A DNA stretch of 64,000 bases, taken from the NCBI RefSeq assembly GCF_017873675.1, contig NZ_JAGGKK010000002.1, positions 62,001-126,000 on the forward strand, written 5' to 3'. Below are positions 38,866 to 48,863 of the stretch, one piece after another. Within the stretch, counting starts at the first letter, position 1; every line of letters begins with the position of its first letter. The notes beneath the pieces were generated by a model. It had not been told where the DNA came from. It was given only the letters and a program-made list of their open reading frames with translations, and did no database searches. This DNA is from Virgibacillus litoralis (GTDB lineage: Bacteria > Bacillota > Bacilli > Bacillales > Amphibacillaceae). Made by a program: the position numbers and the translations under genes.

Positions 38866-40167
38866 TTATAATCCTTGTGACATATAGGGAATTAAATAAC
38901 GAACGTACACATATACAGTGGATATAAGAAGTGAGAGCAGGACAAATGGTATTCCATACAGCATAAATCTGATAAATGGTATCTTTTGATTTGAACCCTC
39001 AGCTAATCCTGCAACCACGACATTTGCAGAGGCCCCAACCAGTGTTGCATTCCCTCCTAAACATGCCCCTAATGCTAGTGACCACCATATGGGATCCAAA
39101 TAAACCATTCCATAACTTTCAAATTCTTCTATTACTGGAATCATTGCTGCAACAAATGGTATGTTATCGACGATTCCTGAAAATAGACCTGAAATCCATA
39201 GTATAAGTATAGCAGTTTTTGAAAAATCACCTTCTGTTGAAAGAACAATCGCTCTGGCCATTTCATCAATAATCCCAACCTCTTCTAAACCACCAACTAA
39301 GGTAAATAACCCAATGAAAAAAAACAATGTAACCCATTCAACTTTTGCAAAAATATACTCAGTTTCAACTTCTTTTTCCGTTAACAGCAAAAGCAGAATC
39401 GCACCACTTAAAGCTATAATTGTCAATTCAATATGCAGGAATGAGTGAAGCACAAAACCTGATAATGTAAGAATTAATACAACAATAGATTGATATAACA
39501 TAGGCGACTTCACCAGAAAAGACGATGCATCCATCGCTAATAATTCATCTATGTTTATTTGTTGAGCATTTAATGTGCTTCTAAACAGCATTACCATTAT
39601 TGCCAACATAATTATAAAGATAATTATAGCTAGAGGTGCCAGATGGTTAACGAACGATAGAAAGGTTAGATGGTCAACAGCTTGTCCAATCATTATGTTT
39701 GGTGGGTCACCAATTAGTGTGGCAGTACCTCCAATATTAGAACTAAAAATAATGATTAGCAGGTATGGAAATGCGGGAAGACTTAATTGTTTTGTGACTT
39801 TAAGAATAATCGGGACAAATATCAAGACCGTTGTAACATTGTCAAGTAATGCTGATCCTATAGCAGTCAATATGCTTACACCAATAAACAATGGAATAGG
39901 TGACCCACGTACTCTTTGTGCAAAACGAATAGCAATAAAGGAAAATAGCCCTGTCTTTTCCGTTATCGATATAAGTAGCATCATAGAGAATAATAAAGCA
40001 ATGGTATTCCAATCAATATAGTGTATGAACATTTCATTGGCACTATAAACACCTGTTAACAACAATAATGCACCGCCGGAAAGTGCAACAACAGCGCGAT
40101 TTATTTTCTCAGTCATAATAAAAATGTAACTAATTATAAAAATAACAGTTGCTAATATTACTTCCAT
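38866..40167 (-). CDS. ArsB/NhaD-type ion transporter
   Basis: 433 residues with about eleven membrane helices. Signature segments IALLFSMMLLISITEKTG, LLDNVTTVLIFVPI, IGGTATLIGDPPNIMIG, and, in the second half, GLFSGIVDNIPFVAAMIP and CLGGNATLVGASANVVVAG; these inverted-repeat motifs define the ion transporter superfamily. Likely sodium/proton exchange (NhaD) or arsenite or citrate transport; the sequence does not decide. No arsR or arsC is adjacent. Divergent from yrzE, convergent with spoVB. It is not part of the B. subtilis order here. Confidence 0.85.
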   Translation of the reverse strand: MEVILATVIFIISYIFIMTEKINRAVVALSGGALLLLTGVYSANEMFIHYIDWNTIALLFSMMLLISITEKTGLFSFIAIRFAQRVRGSPIPLFIGVSILTAIGSALLDNVTTVLIFVPIILKVTKQLSLPAFPYLLIIIFSSNIGGTATLIGDPPNIMIGQAVDHLTFLSFVNHLAPLAIIIFIIMLAIMVMLFRSTLNAQQINIDELLAMDASSFLVKSPMLYQSIVVLILTLSGFVLHSFLHIELTIIALSGAILLLLLTEKEVETEYIFAKVEWVTLFFFIGLFTLVGGLEEVGIIDEMARAIVLSTEGDFSKTAILILWISGLFSGIVDNIPFVAAMIPVIEEFESYGMVYLDPIWWSLALGACLGGNATLVGASANVVVAGLAEGSNQKIPFIRFMLYGIPFVLLSLLISTVYVYVRYLIPYMSQGL

Positions 40168-40306
40168 GCAGCATCCTCTTTCATCATAAAGTTAATCTCT
40201 TATTACAAATATATGCTGAGATATGCAAAATATTTTCAGTCTATTTTTTATTTACCTGAATAGAATGAAAGTACATGGACAAACAATGGAAAGGGGGATT
40301 AGCATC

Positions 40307-40690
40307 ATGCAAAGACAGCAATTTACTGCCCTGATGTATGGCTGGATTATAATTCTCGGTTTAATTCTTTTAACTAGCATTATTCTGGCCTTCTTACTTC
40401 GCTTCACAACAATGGAAGAAACCACTCTATCATGGCTAACATTAGCAATAGGTTTAATTTGCTTATTTATAGGGGGGCTTGTTGCAGGGGTCAAGAGTAA
40501 GCAAAAGGGTTGGATCATCGGCTCTATAACAGGGATTGGTTTCACACTTTTTACATTCCTTGTTCAGTATCTTGGTTATCAGCAGGCTTTCTCGCTCGAA
40601 CAGTCACTCCATCATTTTGGATTTATCTTAGCAGCAGTTATAGGTGGAGTCATCGGAGTTAATTTTGTTGCATCAGAAAATAATAATTAA
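40307..40690 (+). CDS. yrzE: TIGR04086 family membrane protein (YrzE-like)
   Basis: 127 residues with four predicted membrane helices (about 12-34, 42-63, 70-90, 98-120). ATG 40307 has AAGGGGG 9 bases upstream; the open frame extends 28 codons further. The GGLVAGVKSKQKGWIIG segment with its glycine pair is the family signature. B. subtilis yrzE sits next to yajC as well. Function unknown. Confidence 0.82.
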   Translation: MQRQQFTALMYGWIIILGLILLTSIILAFLLRFTTMEETTLSWLTLAIGLICLFIGGLVAGVKSKQKGWIIGSITGIGFTLFTFLVQYLGYQQAFSLEQSLHHFGFILAAVIGGVIGVNFVASENNN

Positions 40691-40698
40691 AGCAATTA

Positions 40699-40735
40699 AA
40701 AAAGAAGCTAGTACATAATGTACCAGCTTCTTTTG
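40699..40735. terminator. Bidirectional terminator between yrzE and yajC
   Basis: AAAAAAGAAGCT-GTAC / GTAC-AGCTTCTTTTG stem; T-rich on both sides. Confidence 0.8.
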
Positions 40736-40777
40736 TTTCCTTTATGTATAATCATAAAGTATTAGTGCTGCTATTTA

Positions 40778-41041
40778 TTATTGATTGCTTTTTACTTCGC
40801 GGATGGCTGTACGATCATACGTAAGCTTAACACCATCACCAGATTGAATAATAACAGTGCTCTCGTCAATTGCATGAACAACACCATGAAAGCCGCCGAT
40901 TGTTATAACTGCATCTCCCTTTTGAAGGTCAGACTGCATTTGTTTAACCTGCTTTTGTTTTTTCTGTTGCGGACGAATAAGCAAGAAGTAAAAAATAACA
41001 AACATTAAAATAATCGGTGCTAGAGATATTAGCATATCCAT
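40778..41041 (-). CDS. yajC: Preprotein translocase subunit YajC
   Basis: 87 residues. One N-terminal membrane helix (ILMFVIFYFLLIRPQQKKQK, about 9-27 with the conserved RPQQK), then a small soluble domain with GDAVITIGGFHGVVHAID. Associates with SecDF to assist protein export. Last gene of the ruvA-ruvB-DUF2905-queA-tgt-yajC cluster, 18 bases after tgt. Confidence 0.94.
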   Translation of the reverse strand: MDMLISLAPIILMFVIFYFLLIRPQQKKQKQVKQMQSDLQKGDAVITIGGFHGVVHAIDESTVIIQSGDGVKLTYDRTAIREVKSNQ

Positions 41042-41059
41042 TCATAATTCCCCCCTTTC

Positions 41060-42214
<1,155 letters not shown>

Positions 42215-43243
42215 TTATAAGATTAACATCGCATCACCAAAACTGAAAAATCGATACTTTTCTTTAACAGCTTCATTATATGCATTTAAAATACTCTCCC
42301 GATCAGCGAGTGCACTTACTAACATAATCAATGTTGATTTAGGCAAATGAAAATTGGTGATTAGCCCGTCAATTGCTTGAAATTGATATGGAGGATAAAT
42401 AAATATATCAGTCCAGCCACTTGATTCTGCAAATTGTCCATTATTATCTCTGGCAATTGTTTCAAGTGTTCTTGTAGAAGTTGTACCAACCGAAATAATT
42501 CTTCCACCTGTTTGTTTAACTTGTGATAATGTATTAGCAGTCTCTTTTGTCATATGATAAAATTCTGCATGCATCGTGTGGTCATCAATATTATCTACAC
42601 TGACCGGGCGAAATGTGCCAAGCCCGACATGTAATGTAATAAATGCAATAGTTACACCCATCCCCCTCAACTCGACCAGCAGAGAATTTGTAAAGTGTAA
42701 GCCTGCAGTAGGGGCGGCTGCTGATCCTTCTTCTTTTGCATATACAGTTTGATAGCGTTCTTTTTCAGATAGCTGTTGCTTTATATATGGAGGCAATGGC
42801 ATTTCACCTAGCTCATCGAGAACTTCGTAAAAAATGCCTTGATATGAGAAATCAAAAATTCGGCCACCGTGATCCTTAAGCGCCGTGCATGTTGCACGAA
42901 TTTTACCTTCACCGAATACGAGCGTTGTCCCTACTTTAACTTTTTTGGCTGGTTTTGCCAGTACTTCCCATTCATCCTTATCTTGCTGATGAAGAAGCAG
43001 TACTTCTATTTTAGCACCTGTATCTTCTTTTATACCATACAGCCTTGCCGGTAAAACTCTCGTATCGTTTAATACAAGACAATCACCCTTTTTAAGGTAT
43101 TGCTTAATATCCCTAAAATACTTGTGCGAAACTTCCTTCTTCTCCCGATTCAATACTAATAAACGGGATGAAGCACGTTCCTTCAGTGGTGTTTGAGCAA
43201 TTAATTCTTCTGGTAATTCAAAATCAAAATCTTCTATGTTCAT
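42215..43243 (-). CDS. queA: S-adenosylmethionine:tRNA ribosyltransferase-isomerase
   Basis: 342 residues. Makes epoxyqueuosine by moving the ribosyl part of SAM onto preQ1-t[52 protein letters not shown] and GTTSTRTLE are family signatures. Start at ATG 43243 behind AAGGAGAG; an in-frame start 17 codons upstream is unlikely. Pairs with tgt in the queuosine pathway. Confidence 0.97.
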   Translation of the reverse strand: MNIEDFDFELPEELIAQTPLKERASSRLLVLNREKKEVSHKYFRDIKQYLKKGDCLVLNDTRVLPARLYGIKEDTGAKIEVLLLHQQDKDEWEVLAKPAKKVKVGTTLVFGEGKIRATCTALKDHGGRIFDFSYQGIFYEVLDELGEMPLPPYIKQQLSEKERYQTVYAKEEGSAAAPTAGLHFTNSLLVELRGMGVTIAFITLHVGLGTFRPVSVDNIDDHTMHAEFYHMTKETANTLSQVKQTGGRIISVGTTSTRTLETIARDNNGQFAESSGWTDIFIYPPYQFQAIDGLITNFHLPKSTLIMLVSALADRESILNAYNEAVKEKYRFFSFGDAMLIL

Positions 43244-43262
43244 GATGCTCTCCTTACTATAC

Positions 43263-43463
43263 TTACCGAAATTTACCCAGGATATAAAACACAAGTGTCA
43301 AAATAATACTTACAACAATGGAAGTCATGATTGGAAAATGAAAGGAAAAATTTCCTTTCTTAAAACTAATATCACCAGGAAGCCTGCCAATAAAAGTCCA
43401 AATCAACCCAATCACTACAAATATAATACCTAGGAGAATAAATAATTTTCCTGCGTTCATCAT
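43263..43463 (-). CDS. DUF2905 small membrane protein
   Basis: 66 residues with two membrane helices (about 7-25 and 44-63) joined by a short loop, [20 protein letters not shown], the DUF2905 signature. It overlaps the ruvB stop by 4 bases and precedes queA by 19, so it is embedded in the ruvAB-queA-tgt operon. Common in this place in Bacilli; no function is known. Confidence 0.88.
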   Translation of the reverse strand: MMNAGKLFILLGIIFVVIGLIWTFIGRLPGDISFKKGNFSFHFPIMTSIVVSIILTLVFYILGKFR

Positions 43464-44461
43464 GTATCGTTCCCTGCTATTCCAAAATGTCGATAAGCTT
43501 TTGGGGTTACTAACCTACCCCTTGGTGTACGCTGAATAAATCCAATTTGTAATAAATATGGCTCATATACATCTTCAATCGTTTGGGACTCTTCTCCAAC
43601 TGTTGCTGCAATCGTATCCAAGCCAACTGGTCCGCCTTGAAAGCCATCTATAATACCTTTTAACAGCTTGTGATCAATATGATCTAATCCAGCATCATCT
43701 ACCTGCAGCATTTCCAATGCAAGGTCAGTAGTTTTTAAACTGATTTCGTTTTCACCCTTCACTTGAGAGATATCACGAATTCGCTTTAGTAAACGGTTGG
43801 CAATTCGTGGGGTTCCTCTTGATCTCCGCGCAATTTCACCAGCTGCTTCTTTGGTAATTGTCGTTTCAAATATATCTGCAGTCCGTTCAACAATTGAACA
43901 TAGATCTTTAGCTTCATAAAATTCAAGCCGGCTTAGTACACCAAATCTATCTCGTAATGGGGCTGACAGTAGACCGGCACGTGTTGTTGCACCTACTAGC
44001 GTGAATGGAGGCAAATCGATTCTAACTGATCGTGCGCTGGGGCCTGTACCAATTACAATATCAAGAAAAAAGTCCTCCATTGCAGGGTACAGCACTTCTT
44101 CGACAGCTCTTGGAAGTCTATGCACTTCATCGATAAAAAGTACATCACCTGGTTCCAGTGATGACAGAATAGCTGCCAAATCCCCGGCTCTTTCAATCGC
44201 AGGACCAGAAGTGGATCGGAACTGTACGCCCATTTCATTCGCTATAATTGCCGCCAGTGTTGTTTTGCCAAGACCTGGTGGTCCGTATAAAAGTACATGA
44301 TCAAGTGGTTCCTCACGCATTCTTGCTGCCTGAATAAAGATACTTAAGTTCTCTTTAACTTTTTGTTGACCGATATACTGATTCAGATTTACAGGGCGGA
44401 GACTAAGCTCAACAGTAGAATCTTCATTTTGTAATTCACCTGTGACCATTCGCTCATCCAT
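43460..44461 (-). CDS. ruvB: Holliday junction branch migration ATPase RuvB
   Basis: 333 residues, AAA+ motor that drives branch migration with RuvA. Walker A GPPGLGKT at 60-67, Walker B FIDEVHRL, sensor GATTRAG, arginine finger region [13 protein letters not shown], and a C-terminal winged helix ending [11 protein letters not shown]. Follows ruvA by 15 bases. No resolvase ruvC is present, as expected in Bacilli, which use RecU. Confidence 0.98.
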   Translation of the reverse strand: MDERMVTGELQNEDSTVELSLRPVNLNQYIGQQKVKENLSIFIQAARMREEPLDHVLLYGPPGLGKTTLAAIIANEMGVQFRSTSGPAIERAGDLAAILSSLEPGDVLFIDEVHRLPRAVEEVLYPAMEDFFLDIVIGTGPSARSVRIDLPPFTLVGATTRAGLLSAPLRDRFGVLSRLEFYEAKDLCSIVERTADIFETTITKEAAGEIARRSRGTPRIANRLLKRIRDISQVKGENEISLKTTDLALEMLQVDDAGLDHIDHKLLKGIIDGFQGGPVGLDTIAATVGEESQTIEDVYEPYLLQIGFIQRTPRGRLVTPKAYRHFGIAGNDT

Positions 44462-44476
44462 ATTATCCCCCCCTTG

Positions 44477-45082
44477 TTAATTTTTCATTAGTAGTGCTAG
44501 CGCTTTTCGAATAATTTCATCCGTATTACTATTACTTTCTGATTGCAGCTGTGGAACGACAGCTTTAATTTCACGTTCTGTATAACCTAACGATTTTAAT
44601 GCTTCTTGAGCTTCTTTTAACCCATCTTTAGTCTCCTGGCTACTTGTATCCGGCATTTCTTGTTCACCTGAAACGGAAACCATCGATATTAATTTACCTT
44701 TTAAATCTAAAATAATTTGTCTGGCAGTTTTTTTACCTACTCCAGGAAAACTTGTCAAAAATTTATCATCTTCTCGCTCAATAGCTTCAACAAAGCCTGT
44801 TACGTCAACACTTCCTAAAACTGCTAACGCACCTTTTGGTCCAATTCCTGAAACGGAAATAAGCTTTGTGAATAGATATTTTTCATCTTCATTTTTAAAG
44901 CCATATAGTACTTGTGTATCTTCCCGCACATAATGGTACGTATTTATCGTTAACTCATTATTTAATTCAGATTGAAATAAAAAAGGGTTAGCACAAACAA
45001 TTTCATACCCAACACCTTGTACATCCACAATTACTGCATCTTCCTGAATAGTTGATAATGTCCCCTTTATGTATGCAATCAT
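44477..45082 (-). CDS. ruvA: Holliday junction DNA-binding protein RuvA
   Basis: 201 residues. OB-fold domain I (MIAYIKGTLSTIQEDAVIVD, about 1-63), tandem helix-hairpin-helix domain II (LISVSGIGPKGALAVLG and LTSFPGVGKKTARQII), a linker, and RuvB-binding domain III at the end (EAQEALKSLGYTEREI). First gene of the operon. Confidence 0.97.
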   Translation of the reverse strand: MIAYIKGTLSTIQEDAVIVDVQGVGYEIVCANPFLFQSELNNELTINTYHYVREDTQVLYGFKNEDEKYLFTKLISVSGIGPKGALAVLGSVDVTGFVEAIEREDDKFLTSFPGVGKKTARQIILDLKGKLISMVSVSGEQEMPDTSSQETKDGLKEAQEALKSLGYTEREIKAVVPQLQSESNSNTDEIIRKALALLMKN

Positions 45083-45145
45083 CCGACCTTCTCCTTTACA
45101 TTTCTGCTCCTATTTTAACATAACTATACACATAAGGAAGAAAAA

Positions 45146-45182
45146 ACTTCTATTCTCGAATCCCAAGAATAGAAGTTTTTTC
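45146..45182 (-). terminator. Terminator between yebC and ruvA
   Basis: AAAAAACTTCTATTCT / AGAATAGAAGTTTTTT, a 16-bp perfect stem starting 2 bases after the yebC stop. It makes ruvA dependent on its own promoter. Confidence 0.92.
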
Positions 45183-45184
45183 AC

Positions 45185-45916
45185 TTATTCTGATTCCTCT
45201 AAATTGTGGTGAATGTCCTGAACATCTTCATTATTTTCAAGCATTTCAATCAGGTTTAGCATATTCTTCTCATCATCTTCCGAGGGAGAACTATATGTTT
45301 GCGGAATGAATGTAATCTCTGAACTCTCTAATAAATAGCCACTTTCACGTAAATGTTCACACACTGCATTAAAATTCTCTGGTGCTGTAATTATTTCATA
45401 TGCGCCCTCTTCTGTGACTATATCATCTGCACCTGCTTCAATGGCCTCCAATGTGATTTCTTCTTCGTCAATTGTTCCGTCCTCATTTGTAATAACAATA
45501 TATCCTTTTCGGTCAAACATAAAAGATACACTTCCATTTTCACCTAAGTTCCCATTATTCTTCTTAAAGGCATGCCTTATTTCAGCAGCAGTTCTATTTT
45601 TATTATCTGTTAAAATATTAACAATAACAGCAACACCACCTGGACCATAGCCTTCGTACGTTATTTCCTCAAAGCTTGCACCATCTAATGCTCCTGTTGC
45701 TTTCTTAATTGCTCGATCAATATTTTCGTTCGGCATGTTATCAGCTTTAGCCTTGTCAACTGCCAATCTTAAGGAGGCATTCATTTCTGGGTCTCCTCCA
45801 CCTAGTTTGGCTGCCGTATAGATTTCTTTAGCATGGTGCATAAATACTTTCCCTTTTTTAGCATCTTGTGCATTCTTTCTCTTTTGAATGTTCTTCCATT
45901 TAGAATGACCAGCCAT
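45185..45916 (-). CDS. YebC/PmpR-family protein
   Basis: 243 residues. Begins [20 protein letters not shown], the invariant N-terminal helix of the family, followed by [20 protein letters not shown] and the central alpha/beta domain. Members were described as transcriptional regulators and more recently as ribosome-associated factors that relieve stalling at proline runs. In B. subtilis this is yrbC/yeeI-like. Single-gene unit with its own terminator. Confidence 0.93.
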   Translation of the reverse strand: MAGHSKWKNIQKRKNAQDAKKGKVFMHHAKEIYTAAKLGGGDPEMNASLRLAVDKAKADNMPNENIDRAIKKATGALDGASFEEITYEGYGPGGVAVIVNILTDNKNRTAAEIRHAFKKNNGNLGENGSVSFMFDRKGYIVITNEDGTIDEEEITLEAIEAGADDIVTEEGAYEIITAPENFNAVCEHLRESGYLLESSEITFIPQTYSSPSEDDEKNMLNLIEMLENNEDVQDIHHNLEESE

Positions 45917-46104
45917 AGGACATTCTCCTCTCTGTATATTTCCCTTTTTAACTATACCAAAAATAGCTGAATCATTAAAGTGATGGTTCTACTACTACAA
46001 TCGAAATCCAGATTAAAAAAGTGTCATCTAAAACTAAAAAATATTTTCTAAAACAATGCCACCAAAACAGGATGAGAAACGATAGTAGTAAAAAGTAGTA
46101 TAAA

Positions 46105-46130
46105 AAAAGCCCTTGCATGGCAAAGACTTT
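46105..46130 (-). terminator. Possible terminator downstream of the lipoprotein gene
   Basis: AAAGTCTTTGC-CAT-GCAAGGGCTTT on the minus strand, followed by TTTTATAC. Nearly 380 bases past the lipoprotein stop, beyond the R3 repeat. Confidence 0.5.
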
Positions 46131-46194
46131 AATTTCTTTAATTTCTCACTTAAAAATTATGTAGTGGAAGAACTGTAGATAGCTGAACAAGAAC

Positions 46195-46505
46195 CAGCTA
46201 ACCCAGCGCCTGATGGTTAGTAGACTTCCCTCCTGCGTCTACAATAATGCCCTTCACGTGTTAAGTAGTTCGATGTTGCCACAGAATATGGCGTTTTTAT
46301 TCAATATACCTTACACACTTCCGCTCTTTGTGTGTCCTTTTCGCTTTACAAGTATAGGATTCACTTTAACTTCATCTATTCATTGGCGATAATTTAAGTT
46401 CATGTATTCTCAAGGGAAATGGAAGATAGACTAAAACCGCAGTTTGTTGCGAAACGTCGACCCACCCGCGGTATGAGGAAATAATCCATACAGGCTAAAC
46501 AGCGC
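46195..46505 (-). repeat. R3 GC-rich mosaic repeat, copy B, inner module inverted
   Basis: Outer parts match copy A (2037-2375) on the minus strand: GCGGGTGGGTCGACGTT, TTAGTC-ATCTTCC, AGAGCGGAAG, GGAGGGAAGTCTACTA (46218-46233) and GGCGCTGG. The inner module at 46268-46306 (GTTCGATGTTGCCACAG...) matches copy A on the plus strand, that is, inverted relative to its flanks. It fills the centre of the roughly 600-base gap between yebC and the lipoprotein gene; no gene is seen there. Confidence 0.65.
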
Positions 46506-46512
46506 TTCCGCT

Positions 46513-47061
46513 TTAATCTCTAGTGGTATTAAAAAATTCATTTAGAAACTCGTTCATATCACCATTCAGCTGGTCCAGCTTTGCATCCTTATTTCGCATA
46601 CGATCCCAGTAGACGTCATCTGTATATACTTCAACTTCTCGGTTTGGTACCATTTCATGAACCTCTTGTTTTATGATTTTCCTCATATTAGGAGGAGAAT
46701 TTGGGCTAATGATCACTCCAACAATTGCTTTATCATCAGTTACAGCAACTTGGGCTTGAATAACTTCCTTTCGCTCTTTTAATTTCTTAGTTATTGAAAT
46801 GGATGTTTGATTGGTATATAAATCACTTTGTCCACTAGCGTCACCTTCGTTCATCTGAGTCTGATCACTTTGAGGATATCCACCTTTTTCGCCAAGACTT
46901 TGTTCTTTATTACCAGTTCGTTCTTTTTGCTCTTCTTTTGTTTCATAATTAATAGGCTGTGAAGTCATATTTTCAGGGTTATCTTGCTTTCCTTCTTCTG
47001 TTCCACATCCAACCAAAGCAAAAATAATGACAGAAATTAATGTTAGAATTTTTATCGACAT
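46513..47061 (-). CDS. YhcN/YlaJ-family sporulation lipoprotein
   Basis: 182 residues. Lipoprotein signal peptide with lipobox LVGC (Cys19), then an Asn/Gln/Glu-rich region and a YhcN/YlaJ domain (VAVTDDKAIVGVIISPNSPP, EVYTDDVYWDRMRNKDAKLD). B. subtilis YhcN is a spore-membrane lipoprotein made in the forespore and YlaJ a related spore protein; membership here is by sequence, the timing is inference. Its ribosome site GGGAGG is inside the 3' arm of the nadE terminator hairpin. Confidence 0.82.
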   Translation of the reverse strand: MSIKILTLISVIIFALVGCGTEEGKQDNPENMTSQPINYETKEEQKERTGNKEQSLGEKGGYPQSDQTQMNEGDASGQSDLYTNQTSISITKKLKERKEVIQAQVAVTDDKAIVGVIISPNSPPNMRKIIKQEVHEMVPNREVEVYTDDVYWDRMRNKDAKLDQLNGDMNEFLNEFFNTTRD

Positions 47062-47106
47062 AAAAAAACCTCCCTTACCATTAGATTGTATAAGAGAGAT
47101 TTTTTT
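47062..47106 (-). terminator. nadE terminator whose 3' arm contains the next gene's ribosome site
   Basis: AAAAAAATCTCTCTTA pairs with TAAGGGAGGTTTTTTT (two G-U pairs) and is followed directly by the ATG of the lipoprotein gene. The Shine-Dalgarno GGGAGG would be buried in read-through transcripts from nadE. Confidence 0.8.
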
Positions 47107-47129
47107 AAACAGTTAAATTAAGGGAATTG

Positions 47130-47873
47130 TCATTTCGGTAAATTAAATTGCTTTACAGGATTTCGCTTATGTGCTGTACGTCTATGCATTCTTTCAATAA
47201 CCTCTTTATCTTTTCCTGGAATTTCTTCACCTTTTAAATAGGCATCAATCTTATCATAAGTTGTACCCATCTCAGCTTCATCTGTTTGTCCTTCCCAAAG
47301 TCCTGCACTTGGATCCTTATGAACAATTTCATCCGGAACACCTAAATAACTAGCCATTTCTCTTACTTCTTGTTTTGTAAATTCTACAATTGGTAAGATA
47401 TCTACTCCACCATCGCCATATTTTGTGAAATATCCTGTGTACCACTCTGCTGCATTGTCTGTTCCAACAACTAGGTAATTATAATTAGCTGCAACAGTGT
47501 ATAACGAACTCATGCGTAATCTTGCTCTAAGATTAGCTCCTGCCAGCTGATCATTTTTTTCTTTGAATTCATTTTTTTGTTTTAATTGATTCTTAATATT
47601 TTCATACATCACATGATGTGTTTCTGTAAGATCTACAGTAAGTTCACTTATTCCAGAGCTTTCAATTACTTTTTTGGCATGAACCATATCGTTTGGATTG
47701 CTATCCAAAGGCATCATTACACCTAGGGAATTTTCAGGAAATGCGCGCTGAATTAAGTGTGCTACAACTGCAGAATCAAGACCTCCACTTACACCTACCA
47801 TCAACCCGTTTACACCAGCTTCTTTCACGCGCTCCTGCAACCATTGCACAATCTCATCTACTACTTTTTCCAT
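47130..47873 (-). CDS. nadE: Ammonia-dependent NAD+ synthetase
   Basis: 247 residues. Amidates deamido-NAD to NAD. PP-loop VGVSGGLDSAVVAHL at about 26-40; no glutaminase domain, so free ammonia is the donor. LRARLRMSSLYTVAANYNYL and GTDNAAEWYTGYFTKYGDGG are the NAD-adenylate binding parts. B. subtilis NadE is a little longer (272). In B. subtilis a different NAD cluster (nadABC, nifS) lies near this point; those genes are not here. Confidence 0.94.
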   Translation of the reverse strand: MEKVVDEIVQWLQERVKEAGVNGLMVGVSGGLDSAVVAHLIQRAFPENSLGVMMPLDSNPNDMVHAKKVIESSGISELTVDLTETHHVMYENIKNQLKQKNEFKEKNDQLAGANLRARLRMSSLYTVAANYNYLVVGTDNAAEWYTGYFTKYGDGGVDILPIVEFTKQEVREMASYLGVPDEIVHKDPSAGLWEGQTDEAEMGTTYDKIDAYLKGEEIPGKDKEVIERMHRRTAHKRNPVKQFNLPK

Positions 47874-47908
47874 AATATTTTCCGCTCCCTTAACTAAAGT
47901 AAAGATTT

Positions 47909-48844
47909 CTACATTGATTTTAGCATTAATTTAACACTATTTAAAAAAGATTGCCTTTTCAACCAGTCCGCTTCCATTTTGGATAAATAAATGTGAATTG
48001 ATCTATTTGAGGTGTTATACAAAAAGTGTATCCATTCCCTGAGCACGTCACTTGGTATCAATATAGCTAATAACCATGCCTTTAAATGTCTTTCCTCAAC
48101 CATATTGTAAGAAAGCAACCTATTTAGGTCCCAGTTTATATATGGTAAAAAGCGCTGTCCCAGCTGAATGTAATCGTATAATTGCGGTGCACATAATAGA
48201 AGATCAAAGTCGATGATATATATCCCTTTTTGGTTACGAATAAAATTATGTGAAGCGACATCCCCATGTACCCAATCACCATTTATTTTAGCTTGTTGCT
48301 CTAACCTATTCCAGGGAATTTTAGATACAATCTGCAGCTGTATTTCTGTCGTTTTTACTATATCCTCAAACAATGATTTAAAATGATAATTGTCAAAAAT
48401 ATAATCTGTCTTTTTAAATGTTTGTAATCTTTTATACCAACGAAGGTAAAATATATCTTTTTTTAAACGATTTAACACATTAATTCCTGTAGCTTGCCCG
48501 TGAAATTTCTTTAACGTTTCCAGGCTTTCTATTCTATCTCTATCAACTAAATAATTTAATTTTTTTCCACGAATAAATGGCGATATTGTCCAATAGTATG
48601 ATTCATCATAGATAAACTTCTTCTGATTCGGAAAGTGTTCAAACGAAATTATATCAGGAGATTTTATCTGTTCAAAAAAACTCCATTGTTGTTCCATTCG
48701 TATCTTATTACGATGCTTTTTTAAAATAAAAGATTTATCATTAAAAGCTTTCAAATAAAATACATTACGATTGATATTAGTCATGTTTCTTGTATCAAGC
48801 ATTCCATGTTTATATAAAAAAGAAGAGAGACGATCATAATTCAT
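47909..48844 (-). CDS. ysxE: CotS-family spore coat protein (YsxE-like)
   Basis: 311 residues with a kinase-like (choline/aminoglycoside phosphotransferase) fold. GDWVHGDVASHNFIRN is the catalytic-loop equivalent and GIYIIDFDLLLCAPQLYDYI the metal-loop DFD equivalent; FILKKHRNKIRMEQQW carries the ATP-binding lysine position. YsxE, YutH and CotS share this fold in the Bacillus spore coat. Start at ATG 48844 behind AAGGAGACGAG, 19 bases after safA; the longer open frame overlaps safA and is unlikely. Which of the three paralogues it matches best cannot be fixed by eye. Confidence 0.8.
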   Translation of the reverse strand: MNYDRLSSFLYKHGMLDTRNMTNINRNVFYLKAFNDKSFILKKHRNKIRMEQQWSFFEQIKSPDIISFEHFPNQKKFIYDESYYWTISPFIRGKKLNYLVDRDRIESLETLKKFHGQATGINVLNRLKKDIFYLRWYKRLQTFKKTDYIFDNYHFKSLFEDIVKTTEIQLQIVSKIPWNRLEQQAKINGDWVHGDVASHNFIRNQKGIYIIDFDLLLCAPQLYDYIQLGQRFLPYINWDLNRLLSYNMVEERHLKAWLLAILIPSDVLREWIHFLYNTSNRSIHIYLSKMEADWLKRQSFLNSVKLMLKSM

Positions 48845-48863
48845 CTCGTCTCCTTGAATAAAG

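Noticed and set aside
44990-45182. LexA (SOS) box upstream of ruvA
   Set aside because: No CGAAC-N4-GTTCG-like sequence is visible between the yebC terminator and the ruvA start.
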